Positions 1-11,350 of a stretch of 64,000 nt of DNA are shown here, piece by piece (positions within the stretch are counted from its first letter, which is position 1; the number at the start of each line of letters is the position of its first letter). The stretch comes from Portulaca oleracea (Eukaryota > Streptophyta > Magnoliopsida > Caryophyllales > Portulacaceae). The stretch covers positions 23,603,594-23,667,593 of the forward strand of contig CM055881.1 in NCBI GenBank assembly GCA_029582165.1. The letters run 5' to 3'. The notes under the pieces are model-generated. The model made no database searches, had not been told where the DNA came from, and saw only the letters and a list, made by a program, of their open reading frames with translations. Both the position numbers and the translations under genes were made by a program.

Positions 1-1374
1 ACATGATTATGACAAACCGCAAGTTAGAGAGAGAAAAAGAGTTGCAAGTTGAGGAAGAAAAAGGTTGAATATACATGGTTTAGAGGTTATATATACGAAA
101 AAGGGAGGTAACTAATGAATCTATTTTTTTTTCTAAATTGCCAACATGTACATGCCACGTAGGACTTGGAGCACATGCTCCAGGTGCACATAATAGGTAT
201 TGGTCCTCATAGCTTCTTCGTCGATCTCCACAATTTATTTAAAAAAGTTTCAATTTATTTATTTTTTTGTTTGTTCATGTCCACCATAGCCACAGTGGAA
301 CTACCAACAACTCGACGTTTCTCCACAATTTCTGGCAAACCATGATTCATCGATCTTGTTTCTCGTTTGATGGGTTGTTATTCAGTTTCTCAGTTACAGG
401 GAGGAAGGAGAATTGCAAGAAGTGTCAAAAACAAAAGTATATTCAATTTAGTAATAATGTGGGTACTTTGATATTTTCAATTTAAATTTTGAGGATATTT
501 TTGTCAAATCAAATAAAATTACAGGGGCAAACATGTCCATATTTTTGACTAATCGGAAAAAGTGTATATTTATGTAAACAGTAAAGGTTAGGTAGGGTAA
601 TTGAGATTTCTCAAATATGAGGGTAAAATTCTCATTTTACAAAATTTTGGGGGAGGTATATGTTATTAGTTTAATAATAAAGTATATGATGATTGGGATT
701 TGTTATATCATCATCATCATCATCATCATCATTCTTATTATTACTATTACTATAAAAAAAATACTTGTACATAAATTTCCATATTTAGAATTTAATAAAC
801 TTTTAAATTTGATTCTATTACATAATTGCTAGCCAAATAAATTTTTAAATTTTGTCCTTTGCTAGTTCTTCCATGAGTCCTCCAGATGGTTGGAATTCAT
901 TCAGACTAAGAGTTTTGTCTTATAATGGCTTAGGTTTCATTTTGGTATACTTTTCTGGGTTTGGCTCTGGTTGTAAAGGTTTTTCAGTTTGAGTGAGGTG
1001 GTGTGTTCTCTCACTCTGCTGTCTGCCTAATTTAATGGCGCAACTTGCCTTTTTAATAAAAGGATCTATTGACCACTAATTAGAAAAAAATAAATAAATT
1101 ATTTTCTTTGTTAGGTTTTCAATTCTATTCCAATTTCTTACCAAACACTTAGCATTTTAAAATCTAATTTCATAGTCAACTCTTTAGAATTCTAATTCCA
1201 TAATCATTCTATTCCAGAATTCTCATCAAATAGACCTATAGATTAGATTTCTCACATTAGTCAAGCTTCTATCTCATCCTCTTTTGTCTCCAAAATTTTT
1301 AATTTGTAAAGCTTCATTGAAATCTACTTGGGCGACCATGCAATAATTAGAATGATAAATGATAGGGATTATTG
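1..1374. other. AT-rich stretch without a recognisable gene
   Basis: No ORF here has a recognisable domain or a plausible splice structure. The stretch holds a short ATC/TCA microsatellite near 707-731 and a perfect 14-bp palindrome (GGAGCACATGCTCC) near 170-183. Base composition and scattered stops look like non-coding plant intergenic DNA. Confidence 0.6.
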
Positions 1375-1892
1375 GACTGCAATGATGTTATATTTTTGAA
1401 GTCGACAATCATACAATGTATTATTTTTGGGACTCTAATACACTATAACATAGGGGTAGGTGATGCATGTGCACTGAGAATGCGTTCCGATGACAATGAC
1501 TCGTCAAAGACCCTCCATGTCAACTAGAGCAAAATCATTTGACAAGTTTTTTAAAATTTTTACTGAATCTATGTCGAGTAGCCCTAAAAACTCATGTGTT
1601 TGAATTAAGTTGGACTTTAGAAAAATTAAATGAAAAGGAAATGACTTAAGTCAAACACACGGATTTTAGGGTTACTCGTCATAAATTAAGTTTAAATTTC
1701 CAAAAACTTGCCAAATGATTTTCCTCCGGTTGATACAAAAGATCTCTCATGAGTCATTGTCACAGGAACTCGTTCATTGTGCACCAGCGTCACTGATCCC
1801 CATACTACAACGTATTAAAGTCCAAAAAAAAATAGTATAGTGCATGTTGTCTAATATCTTCAAAGTAGAGTATATTATAGTCCAATAACCCC
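1375..1892. mobile_element. Diverged terminal-inverted-repeat element (MITE-like)
   Basis: The two ends are inverted copies of each other: GGGATTATTGGACT on the left pairs with AGTCCAATAACCCC on the right. The pairing continues inward, including GACAATGACTC / GAGTCATTGTC and AAAATCATTTG / CAAATGATTTT. The arms are clearly diverged and I see no clean target-site duplication, so the superfamily is not assigned. It has no coding capacity. Confidence 0.6.
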
Positions 1893-2546
1893 GCCTAAAT
1901 TATATTATTAACCATTTCTTTTGCGTGGTTCCGCACCGTACTTACCACACTTTTTCACACTTGCCACAATTCTTCCACACCATATCATATCATTTCACAC
2001 TTTACAACAATAATCATAACTTTCTCTCCTTACTTTTCTCCTTTACTTTTCACTTTCTTTTTCCTCACTCACGATAAATTTTACCATATCGTAACACACT
2101 TTCCACAATCCAATCATACTATATCATCTTTGCACTTTTTCATCCGTACAAAACAACATGACCTAAATTTGTTTTGGAAGGGTTGGAAGACATTGGAGTT
2201 TCATGAATGTAATTATGTAACAATAATTTATTTGGTTTTTAACAAAAAAGGCAAAAAATCGAGCAAGGGTTGAATGACGAAATTACCCTTGTGGAAGAGG
2301 CTTACGACGTACGGCAGATTGAAATAGAGCGTAAGAAGAGCGCATAGGGGCCCAAAAACGTCTCTGATTTCAAAATCCTCTATAACGGCTACTTCCTTAT
2401 TCTTCCAAGTACTCCCCACAAAAATACAGCCCCCTTCCGCCTTTCTTTTACGCACTTGCTCTCACTCTCAAGATTCGGCTTTCTCTCTCTTTCTCTCTCA
2501 TTATTTAGCAATCCAGATCTCTTCTTCCTTGATCAGAGGTTGAAAA
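1893..2546 (+). promoter_or_regulatory. Upstream region and 5' leader of the kinesin gene
   Basis: This stretch lies directly upstream of the kinesin start codon and carries no gene of its own. A pyrimidine-rich CT block at about 2460-2530 precedes the ATG, as is common in plant 5' leaders. A pyrimidine-rich run with many 'cacac' and 'ttccac' words lies at 1920-2160. No confident TATA box was picked. Confidence 0.4.
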
Positions 2547-5500
2547 ATGGGGCCAAATCCAGGTAGAAAAGCTCGCATTGTTGCTAGAATCAGGGGTCAA
2601 TCAAACAAAGAAGCACAATCGGTTGATAGGGCTTCAGTTTCCACACAACCCTGGATATCTGTTCTAAGACCTGACGAGAAAGCTAACTCGAACTTGGTAG
2701 GTAGAGTCAAGATCTCACTTGGGTCGGAGAAAACTACCAGGTATTTCCATAAATCTGTGTCTTCATTCGTATCGATTAGTATTTTGTAATTGGTTAATTG
2801 GTGATTTCCGTAACCATGGTGTGCATTGATTGGTTCATTTGTAAGTTAGCTGCTCCTTATATAGCGTCTGAATATGCCCATGAAATTGAATACTGGGACT
2901 TTTTGCTGGGGGAGTTAATTTGAGTAATTTATTGTTGTAAGATTGGGGGTTTCAGTTGATAACAATAAGTAGTATGATTTTTGCAGCGGTAAGCAGAGTT
3001 ATGATGTGGATGAATGCTATGAGCAAGATGTGGGAACTGATGAGATTTTCAGTAGAGAAGTAAAGCCATTGATTCCGGGGTTATTTGGTGGACAGAACGT
3101 TACAGTGTTCACTTATGGACCACGCAACAGTGGCAAGACTTACACCATTCAGGTTCCTACTCTTCAATTCCCCTCCACCATATCATCGTCCTTCACATAA
3201 AGGAACAACACTTTGCTCGACTTCCTAATTCTTACCCCTAGTATTTGACACCAATTCCATATTGTTTTCAAGTCATGAATTGATGAATTCGTATCATTAC
3301 TGGTAAAACCAAAACATCCTTACAATCAAAATCAAAATACTAACTTTGAATGGGGGGGAATAATATGAGCACATGATATCACTTGTCATACCATCCAATG
3401 ACTCAAGAACTTGGTCAATAACAATTAACTCTACCATTGTCTATTGGCAGTAAAGAAAACAAGTAAAGGTAAAGTCAATTTAACTCTAGTGGCAAGAAGA
3501 TAAGGATCACAATCAGCAGGATTAGAATGAATATATGACACTGTTTGTGAAAGTTTTCCATTCTGTTATTGACAGTAATGTGGGTATGCATTCTGTTGTA
3601 AAATTACTAGCAGTGACAAAATCTTAGAAATTTTACCAATCACCACTAGTGGTAAGATCAATTCCTATGCCAAGAATACTGACATTACACTTATCTGTCC
3701 AATTCATGTAGTGAGATAAGATGCACAGGAATATCTTATTCAAATCCAAAACGAGTCGACATGAAGAAAAAAGGAATTTCAAACTATAACGCCATGTTTG
3801 AGACTTTGAATTTGTTTTGTTGTAGGGGACTGAGCAAGAGCTGGGATTGGTTGCCCTTACAGTTGATTCAATTTTGCCTCTGGCAGAAGAACAAGGCAAA
3901 GTTGTAACTGTGTCTGTGTTTGAAGTGCATCAAGACAGAGTAATTGACCTATTAGATACAAAAAGGCCGGAAGTTTCTGTGTTTGAGGATGGTCAAGGAA
4001 AAATTAGACTAAGGGGACTGTCTAAGGTAAAGATTATCACTCATGGTATTTAGATATCCATCTCAAGTTGAGGGTGTTTACCTTAATAAGCAGCAATCTT
4101 ATATGCTCTTTTTCAGGTCAAGGTCGACTCTGTGTGTGAATTCCACAAAGCATATTTGCCTGCAGCAAATGCACACAAAGCATTGCAGAAAACAAATTTG
4201 GAACCACCTCACCGGAGCCACATAGGCTGTATAGTGCACATTGTGACACCTCAAACCGAAAATTCAAATGCTCAACTTGTTGGCAAGATTAATTTTATTG
4301 ATTTGGCAAGTATGTCCTCCAAGTCAAAGCATCACTAGAATTGATGTTTCTGCTGCAGTAGTGTTCTATCTATTTTGTTTAGTCCAACTGAAGAGTGTGA
4401 TTGTCCTGTTGTGTTGTGATCAGGTTATGAGGATTCCAGAAGAAAAAGTGGTGATACATCCAGCCTCTCTGAAACGACAAGGATAAACAAATCTCTGTTC
4501 GCTGTGCACAATGTGTTGTATGCCTTGAATGCAAATGAAGCCCGTGTGCCCTATAGGGAAAGTAAACTAACCCGAATGCTGCAAGATTCACTTGGTGGCA
4601 TGAATAGGGTTGTAATGATTACCTGCATGGTGAGTACTTTGAATGTCTTATGAGTACCCATTGCTGACTGACTGGATCTCTGTGAAACTAAATGTAAGTG
4701 TGATGCTTTGCAGAACCTTTCGTTTTGTCCAGAAACAGTACAAACAATCAGTATAGCATCTCGATCATGTCAAGCAGGTTTTTTGGCTTGTTTAGACCCA
4801 GGAAAGAGCAGCAGAAGTGCCACCAAGATCATGGGAATGTCTTCTCCACAAGTTTCAAAGACGGCATCTAAACTTGGCACAAAAACTAATATATTTTCTC
4901 CTAAAATCACGAAACCCATGAGTGCTTCGCTTTCTGCAAAGAAACAAGGGGGTGGATCACAGTTGCGAATGTCCGTGAAAAAGCCAAGTGCTTTAGCTTC
5001 TGAAGCTAAAGGAAGGTTTGTCTTTAACTTCAAACAGCATTTTTATTTAATTGATACAATCAGACCCTGGTACTCAAAATATGCTGTGTGTTACTATGGT
5101 GTTTCAGGAAACTATTTGAAGAAGCTTATCAAGCAAAGAACGGAGAGCAAGTAAGCCTAGCTTCTTGGCTTTACTATACATCTGGCGTTTTTGGTGTGTC
5201 TATCCTTGGATTGTTTGTGTTGTTAGGGACTTAGGGTTAGATTGATTCCTGAACAATCAACCTGCAATTTTTTTCTTAGAATCTCTTACCATTTAACCAA
5301 AATCTAGATCAGGTTGTTGATGTTTCACTATGAGTATTGCAGAGTCTAAGTTACCTCTTTTTCGTCAAATAACGGAGAAATCTGACGATAGTAATTGAAA
5401 GGGAATAACCTCCATTTTACATAATTCAGATATAAATCTTGTTGTATGCCTTAGGGAAGTGATTGCCTTGCTTTGAAACAATAAATAAAAGAAAATTTAC

Positions 5501-7442
5501 CCATGTTATATTCTCATCTCTTTCAGCAGGGAAAGACACATCCTGAAACTGCTGTAGTAGTTGAACCTTCTGCCCAGAAAGAGGTACGCCGCCACTTTCC
5601 CAGAATTCAGATAATGCATGACATTGTTGTAGCCTGTTCATTGCATTGGATCTCTATATTGAAAACAAGCTGATGTTATCTCTCGCATAGCAGGGAAAAT
5701 CATGTCCCGAAAGCTCTTCAGCAGTCAAATCTGAAGAGAAAGAGGTATGGCTTCTAAGCAAATGTAATGAACTTTTTTTTTTTTTTAACTTCTGGAAAGA
5801 ATGGAAAACTGATCAATTTCAATCTACAGCTTATGATTCCCCAAGAAAAAGAACCAGCAATTGAGTCTTCCTCTGTTGAAGAGGTATTGTCATGAACTTT
5901 GCTACTATATGTATACAAGAAGAAATTTGACTTTTCTGTATCTAATTTGGATTGCTTCTCATTGCATGCAGGAGACAGCCACACCAAATGCTGCTTCAGA
6001 TATGGGTTCTTCTCAACTTCCTTTACCGGAAGAGGTAGTAAGCACATGTTCTTTTTACGAAGTAGATTGTACTAACACAAAGTAAGTAGGGGTGAAGATT
6101 GCTTTATCATATCAGGTCATTCATTCCTAACCCACATTTTGTACATTTTCCTTCATTTAGGATGCTGTAAAAGTTGAGATCATTGATGTCACTTCAACTC
6201 CTTTCACATATCAAACTCCAAATACAGGCAATTTTCTTCTTGAAGGTAGCAAATAAAATATCCAGCAACTTTTTCTTAATCTTGTTTGTGTTTTCCCTTT
6301 TTTTTTGGCAACAATCTTGTGTTTCTTGCATATTTTGAGCCTAAATTATTATAACATGTTTTATGGTATCAGGTAAAGAGAACAAATGTGTATCACTTAA
6401 TGACGCATCATCACCACCATTAAGTGCAAGGATAAGAGAGCTCTCAAACAACTTGAAGTCATTGTGTATTTCAACTGAATCAAACTTGAAGATAGCTCAG
6501 GAAACATCAATCCGCGGTGAAGCCATCGATGAATGTTTCGAACCTAAAACACCAGTCTTTCAGCAATGTAAAAATGAAATTGTGAATACTGCAAGTCCTT
6601 GGGAAAACTTCCAAATGCGCGGTTCTGGAATGAAGGTTGGTGGCTGGAACCCCTCAAAATAAACTTGCAAGTGAAATGTTTTATTCAATCTTGCTCACAT
6701 GAATTTACTTTATGTTCAGGTTTCTCTGGTTCAAGAGTACCTGAAATTCTTAAACAGTGCTAGCAAGTAAGTTCAAATCTCTGATTTGCTCCTTAACCCT
6801 TACTCTACCTTTAGGGATGCTTGAAAGTTTAGTGTTTTTTTTTTTTTTTATTGGAGTGAATCTGTGTCTGCTTTTTTACTTTTATATATCTGTTGTCATT
6901 TATTTGCGGTAAAAATCACTATTCTAATTTTTTTTTAATCCATTTTGTCTGCTTGATAGGGAGGAGCTAAAAAGTCTAAAGGTTAGTGAGTAACACACCA
7001 TTTTAGTAGAAATTTAGGCCCAAAATGTCACTTTATGGTGGGCACCTTATAGTTTTTGTGTTCTTGCTTCTTTCCAACAGGGAATTGGAGAAAAAAGGGC
7101 TACATACATTCTTGAGATGAGGGAAGAATCACCTGAACCCTTTAAGAAGGTACAATACACAAATTTCACATAGTTGAGGTTTTCTGGAACACTATTATTT
7201 GTATATTTGTTACCATATATGCTTACTATGTTTTTCCCAAAGTAAGTTTTTACTGTGTTTCTCTGCAGCTTGATGATTTAAAAGAGATTGGTCTTTCAGA
7301 GAAGCAGGTAAACGACTCAACATTTTCCTATCAAACAACACCAACTGCTGAGAAATCAGTTATCTAATTGCTTTTCTTCTCTTGTATTGATTTGCAGATA
7401 AATGGCATGCTGAAGAAGGTAGCTGGAGACCTCTTTCTGTAG
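2547..7442 (+). CDS. KIN-10 family kinesin (KIF22/Kid-like) with C-terminal helix-hairpin-helix
   Basis: A microtubule motor. I place 18 coding exons: 2547-2740, 2987-3152, 3826-4026, 4117-4309, 4424-4629, 4714-5015, 5108-5150, 5527-5583, 5691-5744, 5830-5883, 5972-6034, 6161-6245, 6373-6635, 6720-6766, 6960-6981, 7081-7149, 7269-7307 and 7398-7442. They join in phase to 700 aa. The motor domain has a P-loop GPRNSGKT at 109-116, a switch I equivalent PPHRSH at 217-222, switch II DLASYE at 249-254, and the conserved INKSL and VPYRESKLTRMLQDSLGG blocks. The C-terminal 60 residues (KGIGEKRA, LKEIGLSEKQ) form a double helix-hairpin-helix like that of chromosome-binding KIF22/Kid. In that family this fold binds DNA, so a mitotic chromosome role is inferred. 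Switch I and II depart from the canonical SSRSH and DLAG. The plant KIN-10B/10C group is the best match from memory; the exact paralogue is unsure. Confidence 0.9.
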
Positions 7443-7898
7443 TTTTGATTACTCCACAAAATGCTGAGCAATATCATGTTGCTGAATTTTCCATTATTAT
7501 GCTTCACTTGGTGTGCTAGTGTACTTCTATTTATAGATAACTCTACCCAATGGTGTGGGATGTATTCATTCGAACAGTTATAATTGGTGAAATCAGTTAT
7601 CATTGTCAAAAGATTGCCATCCAAAAGTGTAAATGTTTTCTTTACCTAGTTAGACACTCAAAAAGTTGTTGCCATGTCAGTCTCAGCTCAGTGTAGAGTT
7701 GGTGAACGTGCTCAAGGTTTAAAGAGTTGCCAAGCTAAACGCAACAAAGAAGTGAGTAGCCCCAACAAGTAGGCATAGTATGGTTAAAAATTAAATCCAA
7801 GATGGTCCACCAAGAGCCAAGACAAGTAGGTATACAGAGAGAGTTGCAGAATTTGAAAATGAAAATATATTATTTAGAGAGCACAAGTTGTCAATCCT
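7443..7898. other. Convergent 3' intergenic region
   Basis: This gap lies between the stop codons of the kinesin (+) and the membrane protein gene (-), so it must hold both 3' UTRs. No repeat, RNA gene or further ORF of note is visible. Confidence 0.6.
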
Positions 7899-8672
7899 TC
7901 ATTCCTTCTTAGAGGAGGAAGGAGTAGGAGTAGAAGTGTAGTAAATCTTAAAAGCCTTAGGGAGATAGACAGGCAAGAGGAAACCCAACAAATTAAAAGC
8001 CCAAAACCCAAAATTAAGAAGAGCAAGAACCCTGCCGAGATAAATCCTCCTAGTTGAAGTAGACCCATGGGCATGGACAGGGTTGATGAGCTCAAACTGG
8101 ACCCAGTCAGCAAGGGTGAACATCCGAAGGGAGTTGTAGAAAACAGGAACAAATACACGGATGGGTAAGGAGAAGCCTGCTGAGGAGATCCCCTCCATGA
8201 AAACCTGGCTAGCAAGTAGGAACACATGTGGCACTGCTGCCTTAATCCCATCCTTGTCACCCTCAAATATTCCCTCAAATATGTATAGGATTGGCAGAAA
8301 CAAGCCTATAACAGCTGCAAACAGGACGTAGAGGTTGAGGATGATGCTAGTCTGGCTGAAAACGGGTTGTGTCTGGGCATGACACACGGTGGGAAAGGCT
8401 ACCTTAGAGAGGAAGTGGATGTATATTATGGAGAATATGAGCAACCCAATGTGTTGGAGGCTGACCATGCCACTCCCAGCTAAAACAGTCATTATAGCTA
8501 CACAGTTGAGCTGCCGGAAGCTCAACCAAACTCCTCTACTGCTGCTACTGCTCCGTCGTCTTGTGTCATCTTTTGAGATTGGAGAGAAGCTGGATGTTTC
8601 ACCTTCTTCTTCTTCTTGCTCTTCTTCTTTTGGCAGACTTATGTCACAGCTTGGTCCAACTCCTCCTGACAT
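7899..8672 (-). CDS. Plant multi-pass membrane protein of unknown function, intronless
   Basis: A single-exon gene of 257 aa beginning with a true ATG (MSGGVGPSCDISLPKEEE). The first 55 residues are acidic and serine-rich and probably cytosolic. Hydrophobic segments follow at about 56-90 (one or two spans), 109-131, 145-163 and 218-240, with a short charged tail ending in SSSKKE. Between the spans is a conserved-looking stretch, FSLPIRVFVPVFYNSLRMF. I believe this is a plant-only domain-of-unknown-function membrane family (possibly DUF7733), but I cannot confirm that. No catalytic motif is visible. Serine, GAA and GAT codon runs make the antisense strand open as well; that antisense ORF is a shadow. 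The gene converges on the kinesin gene. Confidence 0.8.
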   Translation of the reverse strand: MSGGVGPSCDISLPKEEEQEEEEGETSSFSPISKDDTRRRSSSSSRGVWLSFRQLNCVAIMTVLAGSGMVSLQHIGLLIFSIIYIHFLSKVAFPTVCHAQTQPVFSQTSIILNLYVLFAAVIGLFLPILYIFEGIFEGDKDGIKAAVPHVFLLASQVFMEGISSAGFSLPIRVFVPVFYNSLRMFTLADWVQFELINPVHAHGSTSTRRIYLGRVLALLNFGFWAFNLLGFLLPVYLPKAFKIYYTSTPTPSSSKKE

Positions 8673-8955
8673 TTTATCTTACTTGATGATGATGATGATG
8701 ATGATGATCGGGATTCAACAAAGGAGTTTCTGTTGGGAACAAAGAGAGTACCAAACCTACCAGAGAGAGAGAGAGAGAGAGAGAGACCGCACAAGTGGCG
8801 AGGAAACAAAGCAAGTGGATTGAGGAAACCTCAGATGTGGCCACGCCATCAGGAAGATAAGAGGCACTAGCTTGTCCTTTTCCTCCTTGATTTTCCCATT
8901 TATTACCTCAACATGGGAACTTCCCCCACCCACAAACAAAAAAAACTATTGTGCA
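8673..8955 (-). promoter_or_regulatory. Promoter and 5' leader of the membrane protein gene, with microsatellites
   Basis: The region upstream of the minus-strand start holds a (GAT)n run at about 8684-8708 and a (GA)n run at about 8762-8786, so the predicted leader carries CT and ATC repeats. A GAGA/CT tract close to a plant start site often acts as a core-promoter element; its role here is inferred only. Confidence 0.4.
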
Positions 8956-8965
8956 CTCAATTTTA

Positions 8966-10132
8966 GAGTTCTTGGATAAAAATGCCACTAAACTGTACAA
9001 AAATTACAATTTTGCCAACTGAAAAAAACATGTAATGAAACTGCCACTAATTTATGTTAACTGTGATAAAAATATCACTTTACTTTTTGTTTACCTTCAG
9101 TAGCCGGTCATATGCTTAGTTCTGTGTTTAATATGTTCATTAAACATTAATATTTTCCCTCTTAATTTTTACCTACCCTATTAATATTTACCAACTAAAA
9201 TTAATTACCCTCCCCCCTTAATTTTTTTTTACTGCATATATTTCCCCATGATTCTTCATCTTCATCTTCTTCTTCCATCTTCTTACTCCCAGCAACTTCT
9301 TCATCTTCTCCACCATAAACCTAGCTCTCCTCAGTTCTCCTTCTTCAATTCAGGACATAAAAATTAGGGGTTTCTTATTTATTCTTCCTTTTCTTGTTCT
9401 GCTCCACCATCCCCAAAATCCATATACTTCATCTTCTTCTTCCTCAACTCTCATCTTCAATCTTCTCTTCTTTGTCCTTCATAACCCACCTCTTCCTCAT
9501 CTCTTCTTCATTTTCTGGGCAAAAAAATTAGGATTTTCAGTCAAATTCTTCACACTAATTTTTTTGCACTGAAAACCCTAATTTTTTTGTCTCTATTCAA
9601 TTCAAAGCTCATCAATCGACGTCAATGGCGGAAGCTGGGTTTGGGAAGGAGCTTGAAAAGTGTCTGATTCTCAGGGCAACTTCGATTTCAAAGAGGAAGG
9701 AGAAATCCAAGGTTGAAGATGAAGATCGAGTTGTTGAATCAGAAGATGAGCATTTGTTCAACGATGAAGAGCTCAAAATGAGGAAGAAGAAGAGATGAGG
9801 AAGAGAGATGAAGAATTTGACTGAAAACCCTAATTTTTTTGCCTAGAATATGAAGAAGAAGAGATGAGGAAGAGGTGGGTTATGGAGGAGTAGGGTGGAG
9901 GAAGAAGAAGATGAAGAATCTGGGTTGGGATAGGGGGTAGTAAATCTTAATAGTTAATCAAAACATTAAACACCCTTAACCTGTTTATAACCGGCTAAAA
10001 CAAGTCACAAACCGGTAAAGTGGCATTTTTGTCACAGTTAACATAAATTAGTGGCAGTTTCATTACATGTTTTTTTCGGGTGGCAAAATTGTAATTTTTG
10101 TAAAGTTTAGTGGCATTTTTATCGAAGAACTC
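8966..10132. mobile_element. Foldback Mutator-like element (MULE) with 10-bp target duplication
   Basis: The element starts GAGTTCTT and ends AAGAACTC and is bounded by a perfect 10-bp direct repeat CTCAATTTTA (8956-8965 and 10133-10142). A 9-11-bp duplication is diagnostic for the Mutator superfamily. The outer 130 bp of each arm are about 90% alike. Weaker pairing continues inward, and a second well-matched block pairs about 9420-9600 with about 9800-9930 (AACCCACCTCTTCCTCATCT on one arm, its complement on the other). Most of the element can therefore fold back. The unpaired centre holds a short ORF, annotated separately. There is no transposase, so it is non-autonomous. Confidence 0.85.
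9625..9798 (+). CDS. 57-aa ORF at the centre of the foldback MULE, probable captured gene fragment
   Basis: The ORF runs ATG to TGA with no interruption (MAEAGFGKELEKCLILRATS at its start, then lysine- and glutamate-rich sequence to MRKKKR). It is the one part of the element with no inverted partner. The 25 bases before the ATG look like a normal plant leader. That is what a captured 5' UTR plus first exon would look like. I do not recognise the source gene. It may simply be a chance ORF in GA-rich DNA. Confidence 0.4.
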   Translation: MAEAGFGKELEKCLILRATSISKRKEKSKVEDEDRVVESEDEHLFNDEELKMRKKKR

Positions 10133-10187
10133 CTCAATTTTAAGTGCAACATGTCACAAAGTAGAATTCTCTGCAGTAATATATATA

Positions 10188-10560
10188 AGGAAATTAGAAA
10201 AAAATAATTTAAATTTTGGGAGTATTGAAAAAAAATAATCCGAACTTACAATTTTGCTATGGATGAGCTAAACTTTAATGTTTATTATCTTTAGCATCCA
10301 TCCACTGGTTAAACACGTCTGAAAAGTAATGTGATAGTTGTGATATTATACATGATACTTTTTGCATCTCAAAAAACAGTTAAAAGTATGCTCTGTTTGT
10401 AATATCACTACCCCACGTCATTTTTCAGACAAGTTTAAGTAGGTGGTGGATGTTAAAAATAATACAGGTTAAAGTTAAGATCATTCATAACAAAGTTATA
10501 AGTTCATATTATTTTTTTCCAATACTCCCAAAGTTTAGATTATTCTTTTCCAGTTTCCCT
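10188..10560. mobile_element. 373-bp inverted-repeat MITE with AATATATATA target duplication
   Basis: Its ends are inverted copies: AGGAAATTAG... and ...CAGTTTCCCT, with CTTTGGGAGTATTG and its complement inside. The ten bases AATATATATA lie directly on both sides (10178-10187 and 10561-10570), as expected for a Mutator-type MITE. The duplication is low-complexity, so its exact length is uncertain. Confidence 0.7.
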
Positions 10561-10571
10561 AATATATATAT

Positions 10572-10798
10572 GGGAACAAATAATATGAGAATGACATTTT
10601 GGTGAGAAGGTGAGAAGGGATGGACATCAAATATCGCAGAGATGAACATCATATATCGTAGAGATGGATATCAAGTTTGCATGGTGAACATCAGGGAGAC
10701 ATCAACCATTCATGCAAACTTGATGTTCATTTCTGCGATATTTGATGTCCATCCCTTCTCACTTTCTCACCAGAATGTCCTTCTCGTATTATTCGTTC

Positions 10799-10800
<2 letters not shown>
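10572..10800. mobile_element. 229-bp near-perfect hairpin element
   Basis: The whole element is two arms of roughly 100 bp that are inverted copies of each other, with few mismatches. Examples are GGGATGGACATCAAATATCG on the left and its complement on the right, with ends GGGAAC and GTTCCC. It sits against (AT)n on both sides, so it may have a TA target duplication. It has no ORF with meaning; the listed reading frame runs into the AT repeat. Confidence 0.7.

Positions 10801-10870
<70 letters not shown>
10801..10870. repeat. (AT)n microsatellite
   Basis: About 68 bases of uninterrupted AT dinucleotide. It separates the hairpin element from the 5' end of the LINE. Confidence 0.95.
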
Positions 10871-10873
<3 letters not shown>

Positions 10874-10916
10874 GGTTTAATTAAAAAAGCTTGGTTTGCC
10901 CTATTTCTCTCTTCTA

Positions 10917-11350
10917 ATGGCGACGAAGAAGAAGGGGCGACCGCCGCTCAAAACATCGGCGGGGAATGGGTCCCTGAAATTGATGCAAGTCAAAGGAACA
11001 CCACAAGTTTCAAGAAGTGTAGATACAGGGCAAGGGAACAACTCTAATTCTAGAAAATCAATTCAAAAATCACAAACAGAGGGGAGAAGAGATCATGGCA
11101 AAGAACCTATCTCAACGAACCAGATTAAGAAAGAGCAACATATCAAGAAGGGTTCACATGCAGATCTCTTCAAGGAAACAGACGGGATGACCCTGAACTA
11201 TGTAGAACCAGAGATCATTAATGGAACTCCTTGTGCAAAACTGGAGCATGAAGATGTTATCGAATCAATTGATTACTGGAGTACCTCAGTGCTAGTGGGG
11301 TGCTGGGGGAAAATCCTCCATATGAAGTGATGAACGGTTATTTCCGGAGG
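10917..11350 (+). pseudogene. LINE ORF1, 5' part (interrupted by a solo LTR)
   Basis: The reading frame starts at an ATG (MATKKKGRPPLKTSAGNGSL) and encodes the basic N-terminal half of a plant L1-type ORF1 protein, which binds the element RNA. It runs to ...EVMNGYFRR and is then cut by the LTR insertion. The same frame resumes after the LTR with IWKNLEIDQIAYVKRSLFLV, the start of the RNA-binding region found in plant LINE and DUF4283-type proteins. An (AT)n tract lies immediately upstream. Confidence 0.7.

Noticed and set aside
8389..8823. Plus-strand 144-aa ORF over the membrane protein gene
   Set aside because: It is antisense to the coherent 257-aa membrane protein, and its composition (Leu, Arg, Ser runs) reflects Ser/Glu repeats on the other strand and the GAT/GA microsatellites.
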